Source of the DNA: Trematomus loennbergii
Lineage: Eukaryota; Chordata; Actinopteri; Perciformes; Nototheniidae
Length of the DNA stretch: 64,000 nucleotides
Assembly: GCA_012861695.1 (NCBI GenBank)
Contig: JAAOOA010000033.1
Location: forward strand, 15,398,434 to 15,462,433
Direction: 5' to 3'
The notes beneath the pieces were generated by a model. The model saw only the letters and a program-made list of their open reading frames with translations, did not search any database and was not told the DNA's origin. The translations under genes and the position numbers were made by a program. Position 1 is the stretch's first letter. Each line of letters opens with the position of its first letter. Below, piece by piece: positions 1-28,100 of the stretch.

Positions 1-4314
<4,314 letters not shown>

Positions 4315-5021
4315 CAATGAAACAAGTCCTGTTTCTCACTTGAGGCCAGGAAAAGGCTAGTCACTGTGACCTTTTTAACTGTGCTGGACTATGGTGATTT
4401 GATCTATATGAATGCACCTGCCAATTGCCTGGTCAAGTTAGATGCTGCGTATCACAGCGCACTGAGATTTGTGACAAACTGTAAAGTATTCACTCATCAC
4501 TGTACCCTGTATGCAAGGGCTGGTTTGCCTTCGCTAACTGTACGGAGGCTCAGTCACTGGTACATCTTTATATACAAAGCCATGTTAGGGAAACTTCCAT
4601 CCTACATCTGCTCCCTGATCTCACGGCGAATTGTAAGTGGCTACTGCCTGAGATCGCATGCTGTGGTTATATTAAATGTGCCAACTGCTAGGACTGTCTT
4701 AGGGAAGATAGCTTTTAGATGTGCAGCTCCTCTGTCTTGGAATAGTCTGCAATTGAAATGGAAACTGAGCAATCTGGTGCCACTAAATGTTTTTAAAGCT
4801 CGGTTGGATGCTACTCAATCGGATGCTGTTGGTACCTGTTCATGTGGATAGTTATGTAAATTGTAATCCCTGTAATGATGCTGTATGATGTCCTTTTTGT
4901 TGTTCTGTTTATGTTTTTATGTTTCATGTGGAACCTTCTTGAGCAGGTCTCCCTTGAAAAATAGATCAATGATCTCAATGGGATACACCTGGATAAATAA
5001 AGGTTTGAAATGAAAAATACC
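4315..5021 (+). mobile_element. 5'-truncated LINE: reverse-transcriptase C-terminal part and 3' tail
   Basis: A frame through about 4350-4851 reads LEARKRLVTVTFLTVLDYGD, followed by DLIYMNAP, LDAAYHSALRF, LPSLTVRRLSHW, IYKAMLGKLPSYI and LSWNSLQ. This succession matches the conserved region after the catalytic domain of fish non-LTR retrotransposon polymerases (jockey-like proteins reading VLDYGD..YMHA..LDAVYHSALRF). The catalytic FADD motif and endonuclease are absent, so this is a 5'-truncated dead copy with no ATG of its own. After the stop at 4849-4851 comes an untranslated tail ending in ATAAATAAAGG, preceded by GGTCTCCCTTGAAAAATAG and a GATCTCAATGGGA word. This tail type recurs in reverse orientation near 39510-39600. 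I do not assign a LINE clade. No target-site duplication was established. Confidence 0.85.
4366..4851 (+). pseudogene. Reverse-transcriptase C-terminal fragment (non-LTR retrotransposon)
   Basis: This 161-codon open stretch belongs to the LINE described at 4315-5021. It retains the segment after the polymerase palm (VLDYGD near its start, LDAAYHSALRF about residue 25, RTVLGKIAFRCAAPLSWNSLQ about residues 108-128) and ends at a natural stop. The listed start is a GTG inside the domain, not a translation start; the frame continues upstream. Lacking the catalytic aspartates and the endonuclease, it cannot make active enzyme. It has no in-frame stop over this length, which suggests a fairly recent insertion or chance preservation. 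Confidence 0.82.
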
Positions 5022-8000
5022 TTATATCAAGCTACTAACTTGTCTGCTTTTTATCACATCTTTACAATGTGTTTTCATAGTGTCTTCATTTCAAAGCCTG
5101 TTTGCTGTCTTCGACAATATGGTGTTGAAAGGAAATGTTATTGGAACAGCACTGGCTATGTTTAATCTGCTGTCCACTGAGGAGTCTGCTCCAATGGCCA
5201 AATTGTTGCGTGATAACAAATGGCGGTTGGTTGGCTGGCCCTGAGGAAGTCATTTCACCGACTCTGTGACCAGGGATATTAGAGGAGCGTCTTTTAGTCA
5301 TGCTTGATGGAATCCAGGCTCTGACTGAAGCCTCTGGTCTGTGAGGGAATCTAACAGGGCCGGAGAGGCAAACACCTGTCACCCCTTTAGGCTACAGGCA
5401 CAATAACACCTGACACTGACCATGACTTCACACATGGAGGGGCACACATATACCAACTGGCATGTTTTCCTATTACGAGCCATAAGCTGGTTATCTGCAT
5501 GTATGTAGCACTGAAAATAAACACAACATCCATGTGTGATACGCGATTAATCACACCATTGCACACACAAATACAAACATCTTCTCAGCCCGCGGGAGGT
5601 GTCCCCCCTAGACCCCCGAGGTGACAGATGTGTCACAACAACATATTGGTTTCGCTCCTCTTTTCTGTAGTGTTGCTTTGTTCCTTTACCCCTAAAAGAA
5701 AAAGAAAAATGGATCTGATTTGCTCTGCATATTGCTGATGCATTTTTCACAAGTTACTCTAAAAACACCATGTACCTCGACATTAAAAAGCAATTTAGCA
5801 CTCCCAGGATTAAAAGCGCATGTTAAATTGAAGGCTACACTTGGCGTGGGCATGAAAAATTGAGTGGCTCTTTATATTAACCAGGTTGAGCGCGTTGAGC
5901 AGCATTTAGATAGACGAAATGGAATCTTTTAGCATGACTAATTCATCCACAAAGCTGTGGTTGAGACGTTATGCACGATTCCACCGTCACACTACTGAAT
6001 ACAAACATCAGTCGCTTACAGCCGAAGCTCTTCTAGGTCTGGTGAAAAGTGTGAATACTAGGTTGATGTCTATCAGCAGGGATTGTTAAATGTAACATCT
6101 TTCGTTTCAATTAAGCTCAGCTTTTTCTGTTCCCTTACACAAGCTGTGAACCGTCCTTCAACCCATATTCTACAAATTCACTTACTGTCCACACCTTTGA
6201 ACTTGAAGAAGAATTGTGCTATGAACATCTGTGATTTCCTCCTGATTCAAACTAAAGCAGGGTGAATATCTAGTTAAAAATGAATGAGGGAGCTGTTGGC
6301 CTCTGGGAAACAAGCAGGCCAGACACTCCTGTTGAAATTGTCCCTGATGCCAAAACGTCCTCCAATATTTCCTCTTACTACACTGATGGTAGAGAACTGA
6401 TAAAAGGAGCAGGATGAACACCCGTTTAGTGGACCGTTGCCCCGCTTAAATATAATGATGGATGCTAATGATGCCCATAATTACCGTTTCTAAAATGGTG
6501 ATAATTACAATTCTTTTATAGCTCCTTATCCACAGCCAATCTTGATAATGATTGTCGGAGTGATAAACAGTGATTGCCAGTGTTTGACCTTTGAAACACC
6601 AACATAACAAATAAAGGACTCCAGGGTGAGACAAGCTGCTTACTTTAGATGACTTAGTAACAACTACTTAAAATGGGGAGAAAAGTTATTCAGTGATGCT
6701 TGAAAATAACCTCATTACATAATACAACAGGGATGGTGTACTTGAAGCTACAATAACTGATTTCATGGCCATTTAGGAGCAGAGGAAACAAGAAATCAGA
6801 GTTTTAGTAATGTGGACCTCCTTTTCACTGAGTTTGTGTTATATAGTTAGGTTAACATCCACACACTACAGTCTGCAATGTAAGGGATATTGTTACTAAG
6901 CAACTGTCGACCGGTACTGAGAAAATTGCTGACAAAAATGTATTCTGCCAATATCTCATTGGTGGTTATTAAGTTAGTTCTTGTTTATCGGTAGTTAAAT
7001 AAAATAGCCCTAGAAGCCCTAGACTGTCTGTTTGGAGAGTTGATCTCATTATACTGAAAGCTATTATTCCAGAAGCCGGTCAATCTACAGCAAACATCAT
7101 GAGTTTACATCCCTTGATGTCATTCTCTATATAGCCTGTCTATCAATTGTTTTCAAGCTCAATAAACACAGATAATATATGGTCGGAATTTCTCCAATTT
7201 GTCCGGTACATTGATGTCTTCCAGGAAGAAAAGCGTGACATTTTTTCTGATGGAATTCCTTTTTTTTTTTTTAGCAAAATGATCAGTAACAAACTATTTC
7301 AATATGTGCAAACATTTGAGTCAGAATGATATATAATGCAATATATTAAATAATCACTGTAGAATCCGTACAGGAAGTGAATCACCCCAGACAAGTCTGA
7401 AATGCAGGTCCACTCTCCCTCCATCCAGCCCCCTGTCTCATGGCACAGATTATGACCGTGTTACACTGAAGGCCTGATAATGCAATCAAGCAGCTTTGAA
7501 GCGCTGTGATTCTCCAGTGCCTGCTGTAATGAGGGGGAAATGAAACCGTTCCCTCAGTGTCTGACTAACCCTCTGATGAGACCTTCATCAGAGAGAGACA
7601 GACGGACAGACAGAGAGAGAGCATTTTAAATGAACTCATCCATCTTCAGCCATTAGCTCAGGGGACAGAACATCCCTTTAGACATGTGGAAGCACCTATT
7701 GGTGTTTGTTCACAAGTACACCATTCTTTGTCACTACTGCAAAGAAAGTTAGCCCATGACCAGCCGAACCGAGTGTATTCTATATAAAAAAGGCCAAGTA
7801 AGGAACACATGTCTAACTAATTGCAGCAAGCATGTTAAAAGCTGTACTGTAGATTGCAGTTGCAGTTTGTAGAAAAGTGCAATATGCTAATGTGTTTTTA
7901 TAAATTCAGAGATCCATGCATTCCCCATCCACACTTCCATCCTCACTTGAGCTCTCCACTTCCTAATGCAACATACTCATTGGCAACAATGCCATGTCCT

Positions 8001-10151
8001 TCCAAGAGAACACTCATTTTATTACATGAATAGCCCTTAGTCAGTACTTGACCTTGTCTTTCATTTGAAACACTCTGGAAATAGAGATGTATGCATTATA
8101 TGCAGAGCTGAGCACAGTAGATTCTACGAATAAAACCATCTGGGATTTCAGAAATGACTATTCCTCCTTCGAGATGTACAATGCAGTCACCATTTTCCAA
8201 TGTTCACATTTGAATGAAATGCAGTGTAAACTGGGTTATGGGGCATGTTGAGGCTTGTGTCCAAAAGTATATATGGATATGGTGTTTTTGGCTGATAGAA
8301 GCATGTTGGAGGGGAAAAGCAGAGTAGAAGGTTAACCAGACTGCACTAAACATGTTGAAATACTATTTAATAACAAACATGAGCCAGAGTCTGAGATGCC
8401 TTCAGGTGACTCTTCAAGGTGCTCCACCTCAGTAGAAGGATACATTGATCCTGATGCATAGTTGATTTAAAGAAATTCAAGGAAACCGATTGCCTCAATT
8501 ATTAAGGCTGAACCTATTTAAAAGCCAAATTATTTGTACTTAAAGTCTGAAGAAAAGTAATTATTTTACCCAGCACTATTAACAAACGTGTACGTGCCCC
8601 AAAGAGTTCTAACCAGGCTGAAAACATGTTTATACATACTGTCAAATGTGCTGTTTTAACATGGGGGTCTTACCTTTAGAGGCATCCCAGAGTGGTCATT
8701 TGCGAAACTGCAGGTTTTTGGCACTTCAATTTAGCACCAAAGGTTGCTGCTAATTGAAAACACTAATCCCTTTTCTAATGTTCTAAATACTGTTCCATAG
8801 AGTTATATAATGTTGTGTTTAAGCTTTCTTCAGTGAAAATAACAATAGGGGGAAGGTTAATAACAGCAATTTTATGGGTACAATTGAAATCTTGTTAAAT
8901 ATAGTTTTCGCCGAGAAACTTGAATACATAGAATTGTTTAAAGGATATGCGCTCACAGCAATAAAACATAGAAATGTTCTGACTACTACATTTTTGGTAT
9001 TGTGACATCCCTAGCTGAAAGATGTAACTTGGTGTCACACAATGGAACACAATGATAGAAGTGAAGCAGAGCTATTTTTTACAAAGAAATGGTTGGTCTG
9101 CGATGTGATGAGATAAGAGTGAACAATCATTCTTTCATTTCATCCACGACATCACAGACACATCCCGCCTGGTATGGGATTGTATTATATTCTAATGTTT
9201 TCCTGCTACTGTTTACATCCCTTGAATATATAATAGATTCACATTCTATTATACAAAGCCTTATTTTTTATAGAGACAGCTACCATTGTCTCATTTTTCA
9301 TTGCTATGATGCTAAAATCGTATTTTGTGTTTGTCAGTCTCACCCCTCAGTCCGGATCACTCCAGGGTAACAACGCCCTTCAGGAGCTGCCTGTGATATC
9401 ACCCTTCTCAGCAGTGATAGCTATCATTGTCGCTATATAACCACACAGTATGAAACCAACTCACATCGTGAATACGGATGCCCCCTGCACTTCCCTGATC
9501 TCATCTTTGTATCAGCTTTAATAAAAAGCAGGTAGATACCACAGCCCGGTGCAGTCACATGAGTAGCCAGTCTGCACTTAGCTATGACCCCCCCATTCTT
9601 CTCTTTCTTCTTGAAACACACTGTCTGTCCGTCTCTTTCCATTCAGCAGATGATTCATGACTGCTGATCCATGGCAGTTCTTGTGTCATTTCTAACAACT
9701 GTTAACGTCATTTTGCTGACACCTGACAGGAATCGGCCCCCGGGGAGGAGGGATTTTGACGTTGAAAAGCAAGAAGGATGCTAGCTGTCTCCGAAATGAA
9801 AAGCCAGGAACAAAGCTGGCAGTGTGCCCACATCAAAGCGAACACAGAGCAAATGGCCGTCTACTCATTTTAGTTGCACAAGTGAATTGGATTGAGGAGC
9901 TCACACTCCTGCAGTGGTGGTTGGGGGAAAAAAAAACATTTATTATTCTGAGACACGAAGAAACTGTAATGACGTGGATTTGAGTTGGAGTAGCCACGTT
10001 ATGTAACCTTTTAAGCAATATCACCGCACAATATTTCACATTTTCTCTGGTCACTTCTGATTTGTATGACCCTCTCCCTTTCTTTAGGGTTACAATTCTC
10101 CAATATCTCTCCTAATTCATGGTAAATGTCAAATATTTTTCCCCTTAAACT
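5022..10151. other. Gene-poor AT-rich DNA
   Basis: No gene is visible. Minor features are a run of 13 T at 7260-7272 and a GACA/GAGA-rich tract at about 7590-7622. A weak minus-strand splice-site pair at 8674-8707 is discussed as a finding. The remaining open frames are short, cysteine- or lysine-rich by base composition, and unlike any family I know. Confidence 0.6.
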
Positions 10152-10176
10152 AATCAGAATCAGAATACCTTTATTA
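10152..10176 (-). mobile_element. Possible Rex3/RTE-type retrotransposon tail (minus orientation)
   Basis: The sequence AATCAGAATCAGAATACC followed by TTTATT resembles the very common fish repeat end made of TCAGAA units next to TTTATT. In the opposite sense this is the GATTCTGATT tail of Rex3/RTE-like elements. Only the tail is recognisable here; the following 200 bp do not let me define the body of the element. Assigned by word similarity only. Confidence 0.4.
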
Positions 10177-10779
10177 TAGACGGAGAGATGACGAGAAAGA
10201 AATACTCAAGAAAATGTCAGACGTGCTTGAATGTAGAATTGCCATTGTTTTTTAAGTGGGTCGCACCAAAGTAAACCACAATCGAGACAGTAACGGAATA
10301 TAAAACATAAAAAAGCTGTGGCTGTGATTAAATGTTTTGGTCATTTTCAATTTTTAAAACTAACCAAAATGCATTAAAAAACTCTCTGATACTCCTATTC
10401 TACGACGGCTGCTTTTGAAAACTTTCCTATTTTGGAGGTATCAACATTGGATAGATATGACCGTTTAATGAGGGCTTCATACTATCATACACACCATATA
10501 ATTACATTTAGAGCATCAGTGTGTTACTAATGATATTACATTTGTATTATCTTTGTCATTTTATGGATTCATACTGTTTATTTTATTTATTTATATCCGC
10601 TTCTTTAGCTTGTCATCTTGGTTTCATTGTCTTTCTTCGTCGTTTTCTGCCTCGTTTTGTTTTGTTTGGAGACATTTCCATATTCCCCATGGGATGAACT
10701 CATCTGCACAAATTAACAAGTTGCATAGCTTTTTTCATTGGTGTTTTATCCTATGTTTTACTTGCTGGGTTTTATGCTT

Positions 10780-10904
10780 TTTTCTACATTTTATAATTGT
10801 ACTTTGAATTGTGTATTGTGTACTGTATACTGTAAAGCACTTTGTACATTCGTGTTGTGAAGGGTGCTATATAAATAAAGTTGTACTTACTTACTTACTT
10901 ACTA
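10780..10904 (+). mobile_element. LINE (L2-like) 3' untranslated tail with (TTAC)n
   Basis: The words AAAGCACTTTGTACATT and GGGTGCTATATAAATAAAG, followed by about five TTAC units at 10883-10904, are the hallmark of L2-like LINE 3' ends and of SINEs that borrow them in fish. The element is in plus orientation. Its 5' limit is unknown: AT-rich sequence from about 10360 may belong to the same 3' untranslated region, and the hydrophobic frame at 10553-10807 is a by-product of T-rich DNA rather than a gene. Confidence 0.7.
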
Positions 10905-23643
<12,739 letters not shown>

Positions 23644-23797
23644 TTGTTGCAATGTGGGTGGTATGTGCATATGTTCATCAGATGACACAAAATGGCCCAT
23701 TTTGTGTCATCTGGTGGACTATGGCAGGCTGTTCAGCACAGAGCATGAAGGGAAAATGAACATCGTTCATTTGCACATACCACCCACATTTCAACAA
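23644..23797. repeat. Nested inverted repeat (outer 30-nt arms, inner 17-nt palindrome)
   Basis: Outer arms at 23644-23673 and 23768-23797 are reverse complements with two mismatches; the core AATGTGGGTGGTATGTGC pairs perfectly. Inside them, 23679-23695 (CAGATGACACAAAATGG) and 23697-23713 form a perfect 17-bp palindrome around one central base. The DNA or a transcript could therefore fold into a long outer stem carrying a very tight inner hairpin. No transposon terminal motif or target duplication is obvious. It could be a small foldback element, a rearranged MITE or a structured RNA precursor; no function is assigned. Confidence 0.9.
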
Positions 23798-25063
23798 AAC
23801 AAAGCAAATTTAAATCCGCTAAATAATCCTTTTACAATGAAGCGACATTAACATATAGTATGTTGACGTAAGTTCATTTAAAGATGAGAGTTTGATCTCT
23901 CAAAAACTGTTATATTAACGTAGACATGTTTTGATACTGTATGTTAAGCTAAATCCATTACTAAAAAGGCAAAAGATAGCAAAGAAGATTGCTGATGTGG
24001 TCTTCACACACAACATAGTGTACCAGAGTTAGCTCTCTCAACCAGTGTAGAAAATGGGCCTCACCTGACCCCAATGCTCTGCAAAAAAACCTGGCTCTCA
24101 TCCTTTATTTACTGCAGACTGCATCCCTTTGCCATAACACAAATGAATTGATAGGAACTCCAGTGCAAAGTGAGCATCAGCCTCTCAATAGCACAAGGGC
24201 TGTTTGCCGTAGGTTGGCAAGACAGGTGATTGCATGTCAGAGGCAGAGAGGATGACAGATACACAGTAATAGTAGATGCAACAGACATACAATATCAATA
24301 GCAGAATGAGGTGGCAAGTGAATTGGAAAAGTACAAGGCCAAGAGACGCTTGTTTGCACTTGTGAGTGGGTGAAGGGGTGTAACTCTGTAAGCATATTCA
24401 CTATTATAAAAAAAAAAAAAACATTTGGTACATAGACAAGCGTCCTTAAACCAAAATATGTATAAACAGTACTGGAAATACTTGAATGCCAGCTGACTTC
24501 CTGTCTTATAGCATTGGTAAGATTACAATAGGCAAACCTTACTACGTCTTAAATGGAGTGGGGCACCCTCGCTGAATTCCTCAGCCAAATGTGTCATGGC
24601 TAAGCGGTACAGCTAGCCACCAGGGTAGACAAAGGCTTCAGGCGCCTGTGCCAAGCTGGAGAAAGAGAAGGTGCTCACTGCAACCTGCCCTTTCCGTCAC
24701 CCGGCCAACCGGTTCAGCAGACACCTCCTTCCAGGCCAAGTGCAGGTGAGGCGCACTGTGGTGGCTGACTGCGGGATGTGAAGGCCATTATGGTAATAGG
24801 GGAGTAGTCTGCCAGGGACTTGTCAATAACAAAGACCAGAGGACTCCTGCACAAGGTTGTGTGAGGTTAGCCAACCAAACAAAACCATTTCACCTGGGAA
24901 ATAGCTTATTAAATATGCTCTGTGTTGTGCTATGAGGTGTGTAAATACGCTGTCACAAGAGGTGCCAAGAAACAGCCACATTTGATTAGCGACAAACACA
25001 TTTTCATTGTTAGTAGATGTATGCATATGTAACAAAATGTGTCTACGTGTCTGTTAATGTACA

Positions 25064-25066
<3 letters not shown>
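23798..25066. other. Gene-poor DNA with poly-A run
   Basis: No gene is visible. A run of 14 A lies at 24408-24421. The stretch 24590-24800 is more GC-rich than its surroundings and contains a pyrimidine-tract acceptor and a CAG|GTGAGG donor near 24747, but only 11 nt lie between them. It shows no coding frame that I recognise. Confidence 0.5.
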
Positions 25067-25140
<74 letters not shown>

Positions 25141-25159
25141 GTGTGTGTGTGTGTGTGTG
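25067..25159 (+). repeat. (TG)n microsatellite, one interruption
   Basis: About 93 bp of TG units with a single TT interruption at about 25139-25140. It is in the opposite sense to the CA arrays at 3706 and 19249. The cysteine/valine and threonine/histidine frames across it are artefacts. Confidence 0.98.
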
Positions 25160-28100
25160 CAGGATGAAGGCTGCAGAAGCGGATGGCAGCAGGCCTAGGA
25201 CAGGGCCTTTCTCCAATGCTCCTCATTAACAGCTCATAATAGCTGGCAAAGTCCTGCAGCCACCCTGGCTCACTCTCATTAGCAGCTGGCAGCGAGGTGG
25301 GGAGATGAGTGGACGTTGGCATCAACCCACCTGCACTCAAGTACAGCATTGAGGCGAAGCAGGGAGAGGGGAACGAGGAGAGAAATAGGTGGCACGAGAG
25401 GGAGAAATCATCATCTCAGTAGATTTAATTAAAACTGGGGTGAACAGATGGGGAAGATGGAGTGAAGTCCAACAGGAGACAGCTCATCTGTCTGGGTTTC
25501 CACATTTCTTTTTACATCCCTCTGTTTCTCTCCATCCGCCTCTCTGCTATTTTTTTAAAGAGAAATTCTTGGCTCCTTCTCCAAACTCAAAGCTTCAACA
25601 CTGGCGGTGTGACAGATGACAGAAACAAGGGGGTAAAGAAAATGAGACAGCCAGCTCAGATTGGCTCTTTAAGGAACGTGGGCCCTTAGTTTGCTGTGGA
25701 TAATTATGGGCTTGGATGGACTAGTGCTGGCCAGCCCAGTGCTGAGCCTGGGATGTTGTGCCGAGAGTGGCTAAGCCCTTATTAAAAGGTAATCCAGACA
25801 ATCCCTGTGTAAAATAAAAGAGCTATTTGTTTAAAATAGAGAACCACCAACCGCAGATCCATGCAGACAGAGGGGAAGGTCACGCAGTGTAAGGTTTTGG
25901 ATCAGAAAAAAGATCAAGCCCGCCTGTGGCTCTTTTTTCTTCTCTCTCCCAGAAGAAGTCGCTTTTCATTCAAATGTAATCATCACCGCACAGTAATATG
26001 ACCTTCGTGGCTGCATGTTAAAAGGAGCAAAAACAAAGCATCCAGATCCTTCGGTCCCTGTGGCCATTCCAGAGTATACAAAGGGATCATAGAGACAAGC
26101 GAAAACCACTAAATGAATTCAAAGCAACGTAGCATAACCGCCCTTTGCACAGAAATGTAAATGAACATGCAGGTTGTATGCTGCAACAATTTCTGGTATT
26201 TCTACACTGTTTGGCATACCGTATTTTTGATTGACATTTGCTGCCAAAGCATTATCATAATATCCTAGCAACCACCGTAGGAATCACACAAAAACAATAA
26301 TCACAGAAGGGAGCAAAAATCCTCACATCTACCTCTTGCAACAATGCCCCTAGTTTTGCATTTTCTTCAGAATTTTTTCTGCCTTAGCTCAATTCCCCGC
26401 TACATTAACCTCATTATCCTTTGAACCTTTTCACTGTTAATGCCAAATGCAATTTGTATTCTGAGGCCAGGCAAAAAGCTCTAAACTGATTATCCCAATT
26501 TAAACCGTGGCAGTCTTAGATATTGTTGAGTCTGAAAGGGCCATCTAGCTGGTGAATGGGCTTCTCATATGCCTTCTGAGTTTCATGACACAATGTTGCG
26601 TCTGCTTTGCAAGGGATAAATTAAGCGTGTGAAAGTCTAAGCAAAGCCCTCATTTTCCAGTTAATCAAATCTTCCCCTAATCAAATTAGCGCACATAATT
26701 CCTCTGGATGCGTGGTACAAAAACAGCATTATCCCCCTCTCCGGAGCTGAAAGGCAGGGAATCAGCGTGGTGCCTCTCTCTCCTCTGCATGAGCGGCCCT
26801 CAATGGAAGAGGAGGGCCGGGGTGAGGTGGGGGGTGGAGGAGACCAGGAGCGAAGGGGGAGGGCAAGGCTCTTCCCAGTGGCCTAACAGAGAAAGGCAAG
26901 GCCCGGGTTTAAACTTTGGCAGCGTTTAAGTTCCCAGCTCATTAAAAAGCCTGGCTCAGTGGCCACCTCCAGGGAGCACTGGAGCGTTGGCTAATGAGGT
27001 ACTTGTTTAATTTTCTTTCAAAGGGCTGGACATCTGTGACACTCCCCAAACTCCCTCCCATTTCTCCCCTTAGCCTTCAACCCCCATGCCTCATCTTTTT
27101 TCTTCAAACCCCACACAAAGCCCATCTATCAATAGGCCGCAGGGCTCTCTCTGGTTTGATGAAGTGTCTCTCATTGAATAAGGCAGATAATACATTTGGA
27201 GGTGTGCAGAACAATCGCCATTAACTCTGATCTCTCCCTCAGAACAGTCAAAGCCCATCATGGAAATTCAATAGTGGTCAAGCTAAATGGATAAATGTTC
27301 ACAGTCCACCGTAACGTTCTAATTGATTTCCCTTCATGAGGTAATCCACTCTTCTCAATGGTATGCCTCACCACTCCCTTTCACCCCTGCCACCCCTCTA
27401 TGGAGATACTGCAAATATCTCAGGCCAGAGAAAAAGGGGAACGCTGGTCTATATTCATCTATTTAATAAGTGGCCGTTTCATTTTGATGTAGTGGAGAGT
27501 CTCGAGTCCATTTTCTGTGACCTGCCAACCTCTGCCACACTGACCTTTGTGTGAGGCTGGGTCTTCATATCCAAGCCCCATATCACCTCAAGAGACATTA
27601 AAAGGCACCTCTCTCCCGCTATTGCTCTCTGTAATTGGAATTCAAAGCAGCTAGTGGCGCGTCTCTCTTCATTGGTCACTTCCACTTATTTCATAATGCG
27701 TCTCGATTCTTTCATTATGAGAGCTGTCGGACTCATATTTGCACCTTGATGCCCTCATAATGTCTCGGAACATGGGCAGAATACAAATGTGCTCTTTCTG
27801 CTGCCTACATTTCCTCCTTGTCTTCATCCGCAGTCCTTCCATGCGATCTTCAGCTAACCACACATTGCAAGAAAGGATATAGCTCGTCACAGAGGAAGTG
27901 AGAAAGGCAGAGGAAAATGATTAAGCGGGCATGTCAGGAACATGGTGGTTGCCAGTTAAAAGGCCTCATGAAAACATTTGTCAATTTGCACAATGTAAGC
28001 AGGCTGTAACAATGTGTGTTGGGGTCAGCAGGTCAAGCCCATGGATCATGCCTCAGCTGGCACGTGGTTATTGTTCCACGCAGCCTGTCAAAGCAGGAGC

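Noticed and set aside
10553..10807. Hydrophobic 84-codon frame resembling a membrane protein
   Set aside because: Generated by T-rich sequence in what appears to be the untranslated region of a LINE.
24065..24078. Minus-strand 14-nt block between GTTTTTTTGCAG and CAG|GTGAGG
   Set aside because: Too short and frame-breaking, with a chance likelihood similar to other pairs; less compelling than 61301-61330.
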